A DNA stretch of 64,000 nt from Stenotrophomonas indicatrix. GTDB taxonomy: Bacteria; Pseudomonadota; Gammaproteobacteria; Xanthomonadales; Xanthomonadaceae. Positions 19,853 through 28,896 of the stretch are shown here, in pieces; positions within the stretch are counted from its first letter, which is position 1; every line of letters starts with the position of its first letter. The notes beneath the pieces were generated by a model. It ran no database searches. It saw only the letters and a program-made list of their open reading frames with translations, and was not told the DNA's origin. The translations under genes and the position numbers were made by a program. Location of the stretch: NCBI GenBank assembly GCA_041545745.1, contig CP168152.1, positions 3,222,001 through 3,286,000 of the forward strand. Direction: 5' to 3'.

Positions 19853-19873
19853 GTTAAGCGCGTGTTAGGTTCG
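19853..19873 (+). promoter_or_regulatory. Conserved receptor-upstream element, copy 4
   Basis: GTTAAG (19853-19858), CGCG, then TGTTAGGTTCG (19863-19873), ending 84 bases before the receptor 5 start, the same distance as copy 3. Confidence 0.58.
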
Positions 19874-19957
19874 ATGAACGTCAGGACGACACATGAACAT
19901 CCACATAACAGACACAGGGAGGTGGTCGATCTCTTTCCACTAGGGGGGATTCACCTG

Positions 19958-22948
19958 ATGACGCACTACCGCACGCCCGGTCGCCACCCGCTGACCAACG
20001 CCCTGCTCGCCGGCCTGATGATGGCTGCTGCGGCCCCGGCTCTGGCCCAGGAGGCCAGCTCCGGCAACAATCCGATCGACCTGGACCGCGTCAGCGTGAC
20101 CGGCTCGCGCATCGCGCGTACCGGCTTCGTGACCCCCTCGCCGGTCACCGCCATCACTGCCGAAGAAATCCGCGCCACCGGCGCCAACAACATCGGCGAC
20201 CTGATGGCGCGCCTGCCGGCGCTGAGCCCGACCTATACGCTGGGTAATTCCACCCGCTTCATCGGCACCGCCGGTGTGGGCCTGATGGACCTGCGCGGCA
20301 TGGGCACCTCGCGTACGCTGGTGCTGGTCAATGGCCGCCGCCATGTCGGTGCGACCTCCGGCTCCTCGGCAGTCGACGTCAACACGATCCCGGTCGAGTG
20401 GATCGAACGCGTTGAAGTCATCACCGGTGGTGCCTCGGCCGTGTACGGCGCCGATGCCGTGGCCGGCGTCGTCAACTTCATCATGAAGAAGTCGTTCGAC
20501 GGCGCCGAAGTGCGCGCCCAGACCGGCATGGCCAGTGAGGGCGGCTTCAACCGCTCCTTCATCAGCGCCTCGGCAGGTACCGACTTCGCCAATGGCCGCG
20601 GCAGCGCGGCGATCGCCCTGGAATACAGCAAGCAGGACCGTTTCGTCCGCAGCGACCGCGCCATCGGCAACGAATTCCTGGTGTCGGTGCCGAACCCGAA
20701 CTACGACCCGACCAAGCCCTCCAACGAAAGCAATCCGCAGACCGTGCTCAGCGGCCCGGGTGGCAACCACTCGATCTCCTTCGGCGGCACCTTCACGCTG
20801 GGTGCGTTCTCGCCCACCAACAAGGCGACCTGGGGCAACCGTTACCAGTTCAATCCGGACGGCACCTACCGCCCGCAGCGCTATGACGGCGTGATGCCGA
20901 GCACCACCAGCTGCGTCAACTGCGACTTCGCCGACCTCAATTCGGTGGCCGATCTGCAGCCCGGCTTCGACCGCAAGAGCGTCAATACGGTCGTCAACTT
21001 CGATCTGACCGACAACCACCGCCTGTACTTCGAAGGCAAGTACACCGAGACCGTGTCGGACTTCCTGGCCCAGCCGTCGTTCGACCAGACCCTGCGCATC
21101 CAGCGCGACAATGCCTACGTTTCGCCGCAGCTGCGCGCGCTGATGGCCGCCAACGGCGCCAGCCAGTTGACCCTGAGCCGCTTCAACGTCGATGCCGGCC
21201 AGCGTGGCGAGCACGTGGAGCGCAACACCCAGCGCTTCGTGCTCGGCGTGGAAGGCAACCTGACCGAGAACTGGACCTACGATGTATACGGAAACTGGGG
21301 CCAGAGCGAAGTCAAGCGCTGGAACCTCAACAATCGTATCAATGAGCGTTGGCAGGCAGGCCTGGACACCGTGGTCGATCCGTCCACCGGCCAGATCGTC
21401 TGCCGCACCACGCTGAACCCGAACGCCACCAACCCGAACAACGGCAACCGCGTGTACTCGCAGTTCGCCCGCGAAGGCTGCGTCCCGTTCTCGGTGTTCG
21501 GCAACGGTGCAGTGACCCAGGCCGCACGTGACTGGATGAACGTCAGGTCGTTCAACTATTCGCGCCTGCAGCAGTCGGTGTTCAGCGCCTCGCTGGCCAA
21601 CGCCTCGCTGTTCAGCCTGCCGGCAGGCGACGTCGGCGTGGCCGGTGGCGTGGAATACCGCCGCGAGAAGAGCCGCGAAATCACCGATCCGCTGGCAGCG
21701 CAGGGCCTGACCTTCCTCAACGCGATTCCCAACCGGATGGGCAAGTACGACGTGCGCGAAGCGTTCGTCGAAGCTACCGTGCCGTTGCTGGCCGACATCC
21801 CGGGCATCTACAACCTGACCATGGACGCTGCCGGCCGCTGGTCCGATTACAGCAGCATCGGCAAGACCACCACCTGGAAGGTCGGCCTGGACTGGACGAT
21901 CATTCCGTCCCTGCGCGCCCGCGGCACCCTGTCGCAGGCGGTGCGTGCGCCGAGCATCGGCGAACTGTACAACCCGCAGAGCGAGAACTTCGCCACCATT
22001 GCCGATCCCTGCAACTATCTGGCCACCAATTCAAATCGTCCGAATACCGCAGCTGACCCGGCCCTGCGCCAGGCCAACTGCTCGGCGCTGGGCGTGCCGG
22101 TGGGTTGGGTCGACACGTACTCCGCGAACCGCCCCGGCGTCAGCGGCGGCAACCCGAACCTGAAGCCGGAGCGCGCGCGCAGCTTCACCTATGGCCTGGT
22201 CTGGCAGCCCGACTTCCTGCAGGGCTTCGGCATGTCCGTGGACTACTGGTGGATCAGCCTGAAGGACGCCATCGGTGCCGTCTCAGGTCAGACCAACGCA
22301 ACGCGTTGCGTGGACTCGCCGGGAGGCATCAACAACAGCTTCTGCGGCTTCATCGAGCGCGCACCGGTCGGTGGCATGACCGATGCAGGCGGCCGGACCT
22401 TCCCGGAGCATTCGATCAGCCGTTGGGTTGCACTGAACGAAAACCTGGCTCGTTCGCGTCGCGTCGGTGTCGATCTGGAAATGGACTACCGTTTCAAGCT
22501 GGCTGAGGGCGACACGGTGATCCGCCTGGTCGGCACCCGGCTGCTGCAGTCGCGTGAATGGGCCTTCCAGGACTTCCCGACCGAGTACGACGAGAACGTC
22601 ACCTGGGTGACCGACCCGCGCTGGCGCGGTTCGCTGCAGACCAAGTACTCGCTGGGTCAGTGGCGCGCGTCGTGGGACCTGAACTATGTGAGCAGCAACC
22701 TGCGCGTGCAGCCGAAGAGCTACCAGGCCAATCCGGGCCAGAGCAGCCCGATCCGCAACGGCTCGTACGTCTACCACAACTTCCAGTTCGGCTACCGCTT
22801 CCCGGGCGACAAGATCGACGTCTACCTGGGCGTGGACAACGCCTTCGACAAGGATCCGCCGGTGAACTACTTCGGCTCCGACGTCGGTTCGGCGATGTAC
22901 GACAACATCGGCCGTTACATGTACATGGGCGCGACCTACAAGTTCTGA
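19958..22948 (+). CDS. TonB-dependent receptor 5
   Basis: A 996-residue outer-membrane receptor of a third subgroup. ATG 19958 starts MTHYRTPGRHPLTNALLAG with cleavage near APALAQ (about residue 30). The in-frame upstream extension to 19862 lies inside the leader. A GGGGGG-rich ribosome site precedes it. The TonB-box-like LDRVSVTGS is followed by a plug with DLRGMGTSRTLVLVNGRRHV and YGADAVAGVVNFI. Barrel loops contain four or more cysteines (CRTTLNPN, CVPFSVFG, CNYLATN). The end is MGATYKF, a normal BAM signal. It lies between the left IS and the M13 peptidase genes. Confidence 0.92.
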   Translation: MTHYRTPGRHPLTNALLAGLMMAAAAPALAQEASSGNNPIDLDRVSVTGSRIARTGFVTPSPVTAITAEEIRATGANNIGDLMARLPALSPTYTLGNSTRFIGTAGVGLMDLRGMGTSRTLVLVNGRRHVGATSGSSAVDVNTIPVEWIERVEVITGGASAVYGADAVAGVVNFIMKKSFDGAEVRAQTGMASEGGFNRSFISASAGTDFANGRGSAAIALEYSKQDRFVRSDRAIGNEFLVSVPNPNYDPTKPSNESNPQTVLSGPGGNHSISFGGTFTLGAFSPTNKATWGNRYQFNPDGTYRPQRYDGVMPSTTSCVNCDFADLNSVADLQPGFDRKSVNTVVNFDLTDNHRLYFEGKYTETVSDFLAQPSFDQTLRIQRDNAYVSPQLRALMAANGASQLTLSRFNVDAGQRGEHVERNTQRFVLGVEGNLTENWTYDVYGNWGQSEVKRWNLNNRINERWQAGLDTVVDPSTGQIVCRTTLNPNATNPNNGNRVYSQFAREGCVPFSVFGNGAVTQAARDWMNVRSFNYSRLQQSVFSASLANASLFSLPAGDVGVAGGVEYRREKSREITDPLAAQGLTFLNAIPNRMGKYDVREAFVEATVPLLADIPGIYNLTMDAAGRWSDYSSIGKTTTWKVGLDWTIIPSLRARGTLSQAVRAPSIGELYNPQSENFATIADPCNYLATNSNRPNTAADPALRQANCSALGVPVGWVDTYSANRPGVSGGNPNLKPERARSFTYGLVWQPDFLQGFGMSVDYWWISLKDAIGAVSGQTNATRCVDSPGGINNSFCGFIERAPVGGMTDAGGRTFPEHSISRWVALNENLARSRRVGVDLEMDYRFKLAEGDTVIRLVGTRLLQSREWAFQDFPTEYDENVTWVTDPRWRGSLQTKYSLGQWRASWDLNYVSSNLRVQPKSYQANPGQSSPIRNGSYVYHNFQFGYRFPGDKIDVYLGVDNAFDKDPPVNYFGSDVGSAMYDNIGRYMYMGATYKF

Positions 22949-22971
22949 TCCAGCAACATGCAGCACCCCGA

Positions 22972-23001
22972 CAGACCCGGCTTTTGCCGGGTCTGTCTTT
23001 T
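22972..23001 (+). terminator. Rho-independent terminator of receptor 5
   Basis: CAGACCCGG, loop CTTTTG, CCGGGTCTG followed by a T-rich tail. Confidence 0.9.
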
Positions 23002-23136
23002 TCCGGTGCCAGCAAGGCCCCCTTGCGCCCGGCCATGACCTTCGACACCCTTGCAGTGTGGGCCGGCGGCGTATCGTTCGGCCCACGGCCGTTCCCCCGG
23101 CCCTTCCCTGACTCACTCGGCCTGGAGGCCATTCAA

Positions 23137-25242
23137 GTGACCCGTACTCCCAAGATCGTGCTGCTGACCCTGGCCGTTTCGGCCGCGCTGGTCGGCTGCG
23201 GCAAGAACGAAACCCCGGCAAAGGATGCCACCGCCTCCACGCCGGCCGCGGCCGACGCCGCCACCACCTACAAGCTCGACGAGAGCAAGCTGCCGGCCTA
23301 CAACGCCTTCCAGGCCAGCGATCTGGACAGCAACCTTGATGCCTGCACCGCCTTCGGCGACTACGTCAACGGCAAATGGCTGGCCGCCAACGAAATTCCG
23401 GGCGACCGCACCAGCTGGGGCGCCTTCACCATCCTCGACGAGCGTTCGGTGGCCGTGCAGCACCAGCTGGCCGAGCAGGTCGCGCAGGTCAAGAACCCGG
23501 CCGGCATCGAGAAGATCGTCGGCGACCTGTGGGCCACCGGCATGGACGAAGCCAAGGTCAACGCCCAGGGCATCGAGCCGCTGAAGGCCGACCTGGCTGC
23601 GATCGATGGCCTGCAGGACAAGGCCGCCATCGCCAACTACCTGCGCACCAGCGCCGCCAAGGGCGAGAACGTGCTGTTCGGCTTCGGCGCCGAAGCCGAC
23701 TTCAAGAACTCGGCCGTGAACATGGCCTACGCCAGCCAGGGCGGCCTGGGCCTGCCGGACAAGACCTTCTATACCGATGCGTCCAAGGCCGACAAGCTGA
23801 AGGCCTATCAGGCCCACGTGGCCAAGGTGCTGGAACTGTCCGGCGTCGCCGCTGCCGATGCCGCAAAGCAGGCTGAAGAAGTCGTCAAGTTCGAAACCCG
23901 CCTGGCCAAGGCGTCCAAGTCCAGCGTCGAGCTGTCGCGCGATGTCTCGCTGTACTACCACCCGGTCAGCCTGGCCGAGGCCGATGCGCTGACCCCGAAC
24001 TTCAGCTGGACCGAGTTCTTCAAGGCGCAGAATGTTGCCGCGCCGGAGAAGTTCTCGCTGGCCATCCCGGCCTTCCACCAGGAAGTGAGCAAGGCGCTGG
24101 GCGATACCGATCCGTCGGTGTGGCGCGCCTACCTGCGCTTCCACACCGTGGACAGTGCCTCGCCGTACCTGGCCGATGCATTCGTGCAGGAGAACTACGA
24201 GTTCTACGGCAAGACCCTCAATGGCCAGAAGGAACAGAAGCCGCGCTGGAAGCGTGTGCTGGGCACCATCGAGAACGACGCCGGCGAAGCCTTCGGCCAG
24301 CTGTACGTGAAGGTCGCCTTCTCGCCGGAAGCCAAGGCGAAGATGGAAGAGCTGGTGAAGAACCTGGCCGCCTCGCTGAAGGAACGCATCCAGGGCCTGT
24401 CCTGGATGAGCGAAGAGACCAAGGCCAAGGCCATCGCCAAGTGGGAAACCTTCACTCCGAAGATCGGCTACCCGGACAAGTGGCGTGACTGGTCGGGCCT
24501 GCAGACCAACCGCGACAGCTACCTGGGCAACGTGCGCGCGGCCACCGCGTTCAACTACCAGTACAACCTGGCCAAGATCGGCAAGCCGGTGGACAAGACC
24601 GAATGGGGCATGACCCCGCAGACGGTCAATGCCTACTACAACCCGCTGCAGAACGAGATCGTGTTCCCGGCCGCCATCCTGCAGCCGCCGTTCTTCGATG
24701 CCAAGGCCGACGACGCGCTGAACTACGGCGGTATCGGTGCGGTCATCGGCCACGAAATGACCCACGGTTACGACGATCAGGGCAGCCGCTTCGGGCCGAC
24801 CGGCAACTTCGAGAACTGGTGGACCGAAGCCGATTCGAAGAACTTCGCTGGTCTGACCGGCAAGCTGGTCAAGCAGTTCGACCAGTACAAGGTCGACGGC
24901 CAGGCCGTGAACGGCCACCTGACCCTGGGCGAGAACATCGCCGACCTGGGGGGCCTGGCCACCGCCTACGACGCGCTGCAGAAGGCGTCGGCCGGCAAGG
25001 AAGACGCGAAGATCGATGGCTTCACCCGCGATCAGCGCTTCTTCTTCAACTGGGCTACCGTGTGGCGCACCAAGTACACCCCGGAGAACGCCAAGGTCCG
25101 CCTGGCAACCGACCCGCACGCGCCGGCACAGTTCCGCGCCATCGGTGCGCCGTCGAACCTGCCGACCTTCACCGCGGCCTTCCAGTGCAAGCCGGGTACG
25201 CCGATGTCGCGCACCGGCGATTCGCAGGTGGTGATCTGGTAA
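23137..25242 (+). CDS. M13-family zinc metallopeptidase, lipoprotein (PepO/neprilysin type)
   Basis: A 701-residue M13 endopeptidase that would cleave short peptides outside the cytoplasm. The GTG start at 23137 has GGAGG eight bases upstream. The frame is open further back to 22558, but that part overlaps receptor 5 in another frame. A lipobox ALVGC at about residues 17-21 predicts lipid anchoring. The substrate-binding NAYY is at 498-501, the zinc motif HEMTH at 539-543 and the third ligand Glu599 in ENIADLGG; all are intact. The C-terminal CKPGTPMSR...W signature of the family is present. It neighbours receptor 5 and a defective paralogue. Confidence 0.94.
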   Translation: MTRTPKIVLLTLAVSAALVGCGKNETPAKDATASTPAAADAATTYKLDESKLPAYNAFQASDLDSNLDACTAFGDYVNGKWLAANEIPGDRTSWGAFTILDERSVAVQHQLAEQVAQVKNPAGIEKIVGDLWATGMDEAKVNAQGIEPLKADLAAIDGLQDKAAIANYLRTSAAKGENVLFGFGAEADFKNSAVNMAYASQGGLGLPDKTFYTDASKADKLKAYQAHVAKVLELSGVAAADAAKQAEEVVKFETRLAKASKSSVELSRDVSLYYHPVSLAEADALTPNFSWTEFFKAQNVAAPEKFSLAIPAFHQEVSKALGDTDPSVWRAYLRFHTVDSASPYLADAFVQENYEFYGKTLNGQKEQKPRWKRVLGTIENDAGEAFGQLYVKVAFSPEAKAKMEELVKNLAASLKERIQGLSWMSEETKAKAIAKWETFTPKIGYPDKWRDWSGLQTNRDSYLGNVRAATAFNYQYNLAKIGKPVDKTEWGMTPQTVNAYYNPLQNEIVFPAAILQPPFFDAKADDALNYGGIGAVIGHEMTHGYDDQGSRFGPTGNFENWWTEADSKNFAGLTGKLVKQFDQYKVDGQAVNGHLTLGENIADLGGLATAYDALQKASAGKEDAKIDGFTRDQRFFFNWATVWRTKYTPENAKVRLATDPHAPAQFRAIGAPSNLPTFTAAFQCKPGTPMSRTGDSQVVIW

Positions 25243-25272
25243 GCCGCGGCTGAGGCCACGGTTTGCCTGCAG

Positions 25273-25296
25273 AGGCCCGGGATTTCCCGGGCCTTT
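25273..25296 (+). terminator. Rho-independent terminator of the M13 peptidase gene
   Basis: AGGCCCGGGA and its complement TCCCGGGCCT separated by two bases, followed by a short T tract. Confidence 0.82.
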
Positions 25297-25373
25297 GTAT
25301 TTCCGCGCGGTGGAGATCATCTGCGTCGTTGCAGACGTCACAGCGCATGCATCTCCCACCCTGCCCGGCTTGC

Positions 25374-25379
25374 TATAGT
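25374..25379 (+). promoter_or_regulatory. Candidate extended -10 box for the second M13 gene
   Basis: TGCTATAGT: TATAGT preceded by a TG extension, 35 bases before the ATG at 25415. No good -35 is seen, which fits an extended -10 promoter. Confidence 0.5.
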
Positions 25380-25414
25380 TCGCCCGCCCTCAATCCATCA
25401 CGGATTCGTTCTAC

Positions 25415-27421
25415 ATGCCCAACTTCCGTCCGCTTGCCATCGCCCTGGGCATCAGCCTGGCGACCCTGGTTCCGACCCACGATGCGTTCGCTGCCAAGAA
25501 GAAGGCCGCACGCGCCCCGGCCGTCAGTGCGCAGTGCAGCGATTTCTACGATGTCACCAACGCGGGCTGGCTGAAGGCCAACCCGGTGCCGCAGACCGGT
25601 GCCGCCACCGCATTGGGCCAGCTGGTCGATCGCAGCCGGCAGCAACAGCGTGAACTGCTGGACGCCTCGATGAAGGCGCCGCAGGGCAACGTGCAGAAGC
25701 TGCTGGGCGACTTCTGGGCCAGCGGCCTGGACGAAGCTGCAGTGGAAACCGATGGCTCCAACCCGATCGCGCCGCTGCTGACCCGCATCAATGCGATCAA
25801 GAAGGCCAAGGATGTTCCGGCCTCGATCGCCGCGCTGCACCAGGTCGGCATCCCGGTGGCCTTCAACTTCGGCCCCGATGTGGACCTGAAGGCTTTGGAC
25901 CGCCACATCGGTTACTTCATGCAGGGCGGCATGGGCCTGCCTGATCCGGCCTTCTATACCCGCACAGACGCCGACACCGTCGCGTTGATGGGCCGCTACC
26001 GTAACTACGTCAAGCAGATCCTCGCACTGACCGGCACCCCGGCGGCCAAGCTGGACGCGGAGTCGCAGGCGGTGATCGCGCTGGAAACCGAACTGGCCCG
26101 CAATGCGCAGTCGCTGGCGGGCATCAACAACCCGTTCAACAACTACGCGCCGATCTCCACCAAGGACCTCAACAGCCGCTACCGCAACCTGCAGCTGGAT
26201 GCGTTCCTGAAGGCGCAGGGCGTCAACGATGACCTGGTGTCGCTCGCCGACCCGGCGCTGTTCAAGCAGCTCGACGGCATGGTCACCAAGCTCAAGCCGG
26301 ACCAGTGGAAGGCCTACCTGCGCTGGCGCGTGGGTGACTCGATGGCGCCGTACCTGTCCAAGGCGTACCGCGATGCGGAGTTCGAGTTCCGTGGCCGCGT
26401 GCTGCGTGGTGAGACCCTGCCGCCGCAGCGCTGGGAAAGCGTGCTGGACGCGATCAACGTGGCCGCCGGCCCGATGGTCGGTCGCGAATACGCCGCGCGT
26501 TACCTGTCCGCCGAAGACCGTCGCCAGGCGGCCTGGATCGTCGACAAGGTGCGTGAAGTGCAGATCGAGGCGGTCAAGAACAACAGCTGGATGAGCGCCG
26601 AGGCCAAGACCGAAGCGCAGGCCAAGCTGGCCGCGCTGAAGATCGAGATCGGCACCCCGCTGCGTGACCTGGACTACAGCGTGCAGCCGATGGGCCGTGG
26701 TTCGTTCGGCGGCAACATGCTGATCGCTTCCACCTGGCGTCATCGCGAGGAAATGAAGCGCATCGGCAAGGGCAACGCCGACCGCCGCTGGGACGTGCTG
26801 CCGCAGCAGCCGTCGCTGGCCTATGACCTGGCGCAGAACCGGCTGATCGTCACCGCCGCGATCCTGCAGGGTCCGGTGTTCAACGCCAAGGCCGACGCCG
26901 CGGACAAGTTCGGCAGCTTCGGCGGCCTGGTCGGCCACGAGCTGACCCGCGCGATCGACGCCAAGGGTGCACTGGTCGATGCCAGGGGCGAACTGCGCAG
27001 CTGGTGGACGCCGGCCGACAAGACCGCCTGGACCCTCCTCGGTACCCGTGTCGCCACCCAGTACGGCGGCTACGAGTTCCCCGGCGTGAAGGGAGCCAAG
27101 GTCAACGGCACGCTGACCCAGGAAGAGAACCTGGCCGACATCGCCGGTCTGGAACTGGCCTGGGCCGCCTACACCGCGCAGGAGCCGAAGGCCAAGCCGG
27201 CACAGCAGCAGGGCTTCTTCCGCGCCTGGGCCGCGCTGTGGCCGCAGCAGCTGTCGCCGAACGAGGCCGCACGCCGCCTGACCGCCGACATCCGTGCACC
27301 GGGCCGCTGGCGCACCAACGGCCCGCTGTCGAACCTGCCGGCGTTCGGCGCCAGCTTCAGCTGCAAGCCGGGTCAGCCGATGCAGCGTACCGACGCCGAG
27401 CAGATCAAGGTCTGGCGCTGA
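25415..27421 (+). CDS. M13-family peptidase homologue with a broken zinc site
   Basis: A 668-residue M13-fold protein with a signal peptide (ends about residue 27, THDAFA). It is colinear with the preceding peptidase. The zinc motif reads HELTR (508-512): the second histidine ligand is Arg512. The NAYY substrate motif is replaced by SLAYD, and the DDQG after the motif is DAKG. The third-ligand Glu571 in ENLADIAG and the C-terminal CKPGQPMQR...W signature remain. The frame is intact and well conserved, so it is not a decaying gene. A non-catalytic binding or regulatory role is the simplest inference. It has its own promoter-like box and a terminator. Confidence 0.88.
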   Translation: MPNFRPLAIALGISLATLVPTHDAFAAKKKAARAPAVSAQCSDFYDVTNAGWLKANPVPQTGAATALGQLVDRSRQQQRELLDASMKAPQGNVQKLLGDFWASGLDEAAVETDGSNPIAPLLTRINAIKKAKDVPASIAALHQVGIPVAFNFGPDVDLKALDRHIGYFMQGGMGLPDPAFYTRTDADTVALMGRYRNYVKQILALTGTPAAKLDAESQAVIALETELARNAQSLAGINNPFNNYAPISTKDLNSRYRNLQLDAFLKAQGVNDDLVSLADPALFKQLDGMVTKLKPDQWKAYLRWRVGDSMAPYLSKAYRDAEFEFRGRVLRGETLPPQRWESVLDAINVAAGPMVGREYAARYLSAEDRRQAAWIVDKVREVQIEAVKNNSWMSAEAKTEAQAKLAALKIEIGTPLRDLDYSVQPMGRGSFGGNMLIASTWRHREEMKRIGKGNADRRWDVLPQQPSLAYDLAQNRLIVTAAILQGPVFNAKADAADKFGSFGGLVGHELTRAIDAKGALVDARGELRSWWTPADKTAWTLLGTRVATQYGGYEFPGVKGAKVNGTLTQEENLADIAGLELAWAAYTAQEPKAKPAQQQGFFRAWAALWPQQLSPNEAARRLTADIRAPGRWRTNGPLSNLPAFGASFSCKPGQPMQRTDAEQIKVWR

Positions 27422-27443
27422 GGTTGATGGTTTCGTGTTGATG

Positions 27444-27471
27444 AAAAGGGCGCCTTCGGGCGCCCTTTTTT
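27444..27471 (+). terminator. Rho-independent terminator of the second M13 gene
   Basis: AAAAGGGCGCC, loop TTCG, GGCGCCCTTTT with a T-run to 27471. The right IS inserted eight bp beyond it. Confidence 0.93.
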
Positions 27472-27531
27472 GTCGAGATGACCCGTCCTGAATTGGGTTG
27501 ACACCTTTTCCCTCTGGAAAAGGAATGTTCA

Positions 27532-27933
27532 ATGAAATCAACAATCAGGCGCAGCCAACGGGATTACTCGCTGGCCTTCAAGTTGTCGGTGGTAGACCAG
27601 GTCGAGCGCGGGGAGCTGACCTACAAAAAGGCCCAGGAGCGTTATGGGATCCAAGGGCGCAGCACGGTGCTTTCCTGGCTTCGTCGGCATGGTCGGCAGG
27701 ATTGGTCAGCTGGGGCATCATTGCCTCCCATGAGCACTGTCCCCAAAGCCGGGGCGGCCAAGCCGCTGACGCCGGAACAACAGATCAAGGCCCTGCAGGT
27801 CCAGTTGCGGGAGGCAAACGAGAAGGCGCAGTTGTTCGAGGCCATCGTGGATGTCCTCAAAGAGGATTACGGGGTAAAAATCGTAAAAAAGCCTTCCGGC
27901 AAGTCCTCACGCAAGGGCGCCTCAAAGGCGTAA
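27532..27933 (+). CDS. IS3-family transposase OrfA (right copy)
   Basis: A 133-residue helix-turn-helix plus leucine-zipper protein, the upstream half of the OrfAB transposase. It begins MKSTIRRSQRDYS and ends SGKSSRKGASKA just past the slippery site. Confidence 0.92.
   Translation: MKSTIRRSQRDYSLAFKLSVVDQVERGELTYKKAQERYGIQGRSTVLSWLRRHGRQDWSAGASLPPMSTVPKAGAAKPLTPEQQIKALQVQLREANEKAQLFEAIVDVLKEDYGVKIVKKPSGKSSRKGASKA
27885..27891 (+). other. Programmed -1 frameshift site (right IS)
   Basis: A AAA AAG with the first A as third base of a GTA codon in the orfA frame. Slipping back one base continues directly into the orfB frame as AFRQVLTQG. Confidence 0.87.
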
Positions 27934-28766
27934 GCGTGGCAAGGGCTTGCCGCCATTTCGGCATCAGTCGGCAGGCGTTCTATCAGGCCGGTCACCGCCA
28001 TCAGCGGCGAGACGCTGCTGATGCTACGGCACTGTCGCTGGTGAGCGACTGCCGCGCGCGCCAGCCTCGGGTCGGTACGCGCAAGCTGCACCATCTGATT
28101 GAGCCGAAGCTGCAGGCGGCGGGGATCGCTCTGGGGCGCGATCGTTTATTTGACGTGCTCCGAGAAGCGCGCTTGCTGGTGCCGCAGCGCCGCGCGTATC
28201 ACAAGACGACCGATAGCCATCATCGCTTCCGCAAGCATCCCAATCTGCTCAAATCCGGTGAAGGATGCATCGTTCCCAGTGGCTGCGAACAGGTGTGGGT
28301 GGCTGACATCACCTATCTACCAACAGATGGGAAGTTCGTTTACCTGAGCCTTGTTACCGATGCGTGGTCACGCAAGATCGTAGGCTGGAGCGTGAATGAG
28401 ACGCTGCAGACCGAACATACCGCGCAGGCATTGGAGATGGCCCTGAAAACCCGGAAAACGAGGCAACGGCTGATCCACCATTCGGATCGGGGCATCCAGT
28501 ACTGCTTGGACAACTATCAGAAGATCCATGCCAAGCACGGCCTGACCTGCTCCATGACCGACGGCTACGATTGCTATCAGAACGCTCTGGCAGAGCGGAT
28601 CAACGGGATCCTCAAATGCGAGTTTCTGCTCCGTCGCCCACGGGACCTGGGACAGGCTCGGCAGATGGTGGCTGAGGCAGTGGAGATCTACAACGCCGAG
28701 CGCCCCCACCTGTCCCTTAAAATGCAGACGCCCGATGCGATGCACCGGGCGTCCTTGGCCGCCTGA
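27891..28766 (+). CDS. IS3-family transposase OrfB (right copy)
   Basis: Intact DDE integrase half of the transposase, read from the frameshift. Catalytic residues lie in VWVADITYL, HHSDRGIQY and NALAERING. It differs from the left copy at PKLQAAG and QYCLDN. The coordinates mark the post-shift frame, not a separate start codon. Confidence 0.92.
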   Translation, partial: AFRQVLTQGRLKGVSVARACRHFGISRQAFYQAGHRHQRRDAADATALSLVSDCRARQPRVGTRKLHHLIEPKLQAAGIALGRDRLFDVLREARLLVPQRRAYHKTTDSHHRFRKHPNLLKSGEGCIVPSGCEQVWVADITYLPTDGKFVYLSLVTDAWSRKIVGWSVNETLQTEHTAQALEMALKTRKTRQRLIHHSDRGIQYCLDNYQKIHAKHGLTCSMTDGYDCYQNALAERINGILKCEFLLRRPRDLGQARQMVAEAVEIYNAERPHLSLKMQTPDAMHRASLAA

Positions 28767-28896
28767 CGGCGGCCGGATCATCCACCCCATAGGTGTCAAC
28801 CTATGGCAGGACGGGTCAAGAGCTCTGCTGGAAAAGGACCCTGACGAATCAGGGCCAAGCCAACCCATGCGGAGAGTGAGCCGCTATGCGCGCAGG

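Larger units (their letters stand above)
27479..28818 (+). mobile_element. IS3-family insertion sequence, right copy
   Basis: The same 1,340-bp element as at 18153-19492, in the opposite orientation. Terminal repeats begin TGACCCGTCCTG at both ends. A 3-bp direct repeat AGA (27476-27478 and 28819-28821) flanks it, different from the AGT around the left copy. Each copy therefore has matched flanks and was inserted separately. Confidence 0.95.

Noticed and set aside
22558..23136. N-terminal extension of the first M13 peptidase frame
   Set aside because: It overlaps receptor 5 in another frame. The lipoprotein signal and a strong ribosome site place the start at 23137.
18150..28821. Composite transposon made of the two IS copies
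   Set aside because: Each IS has its own distinct 3-bp target duplication (AGT and AGA). The outer flanks do not match each other, so movement as one unit is not supported.
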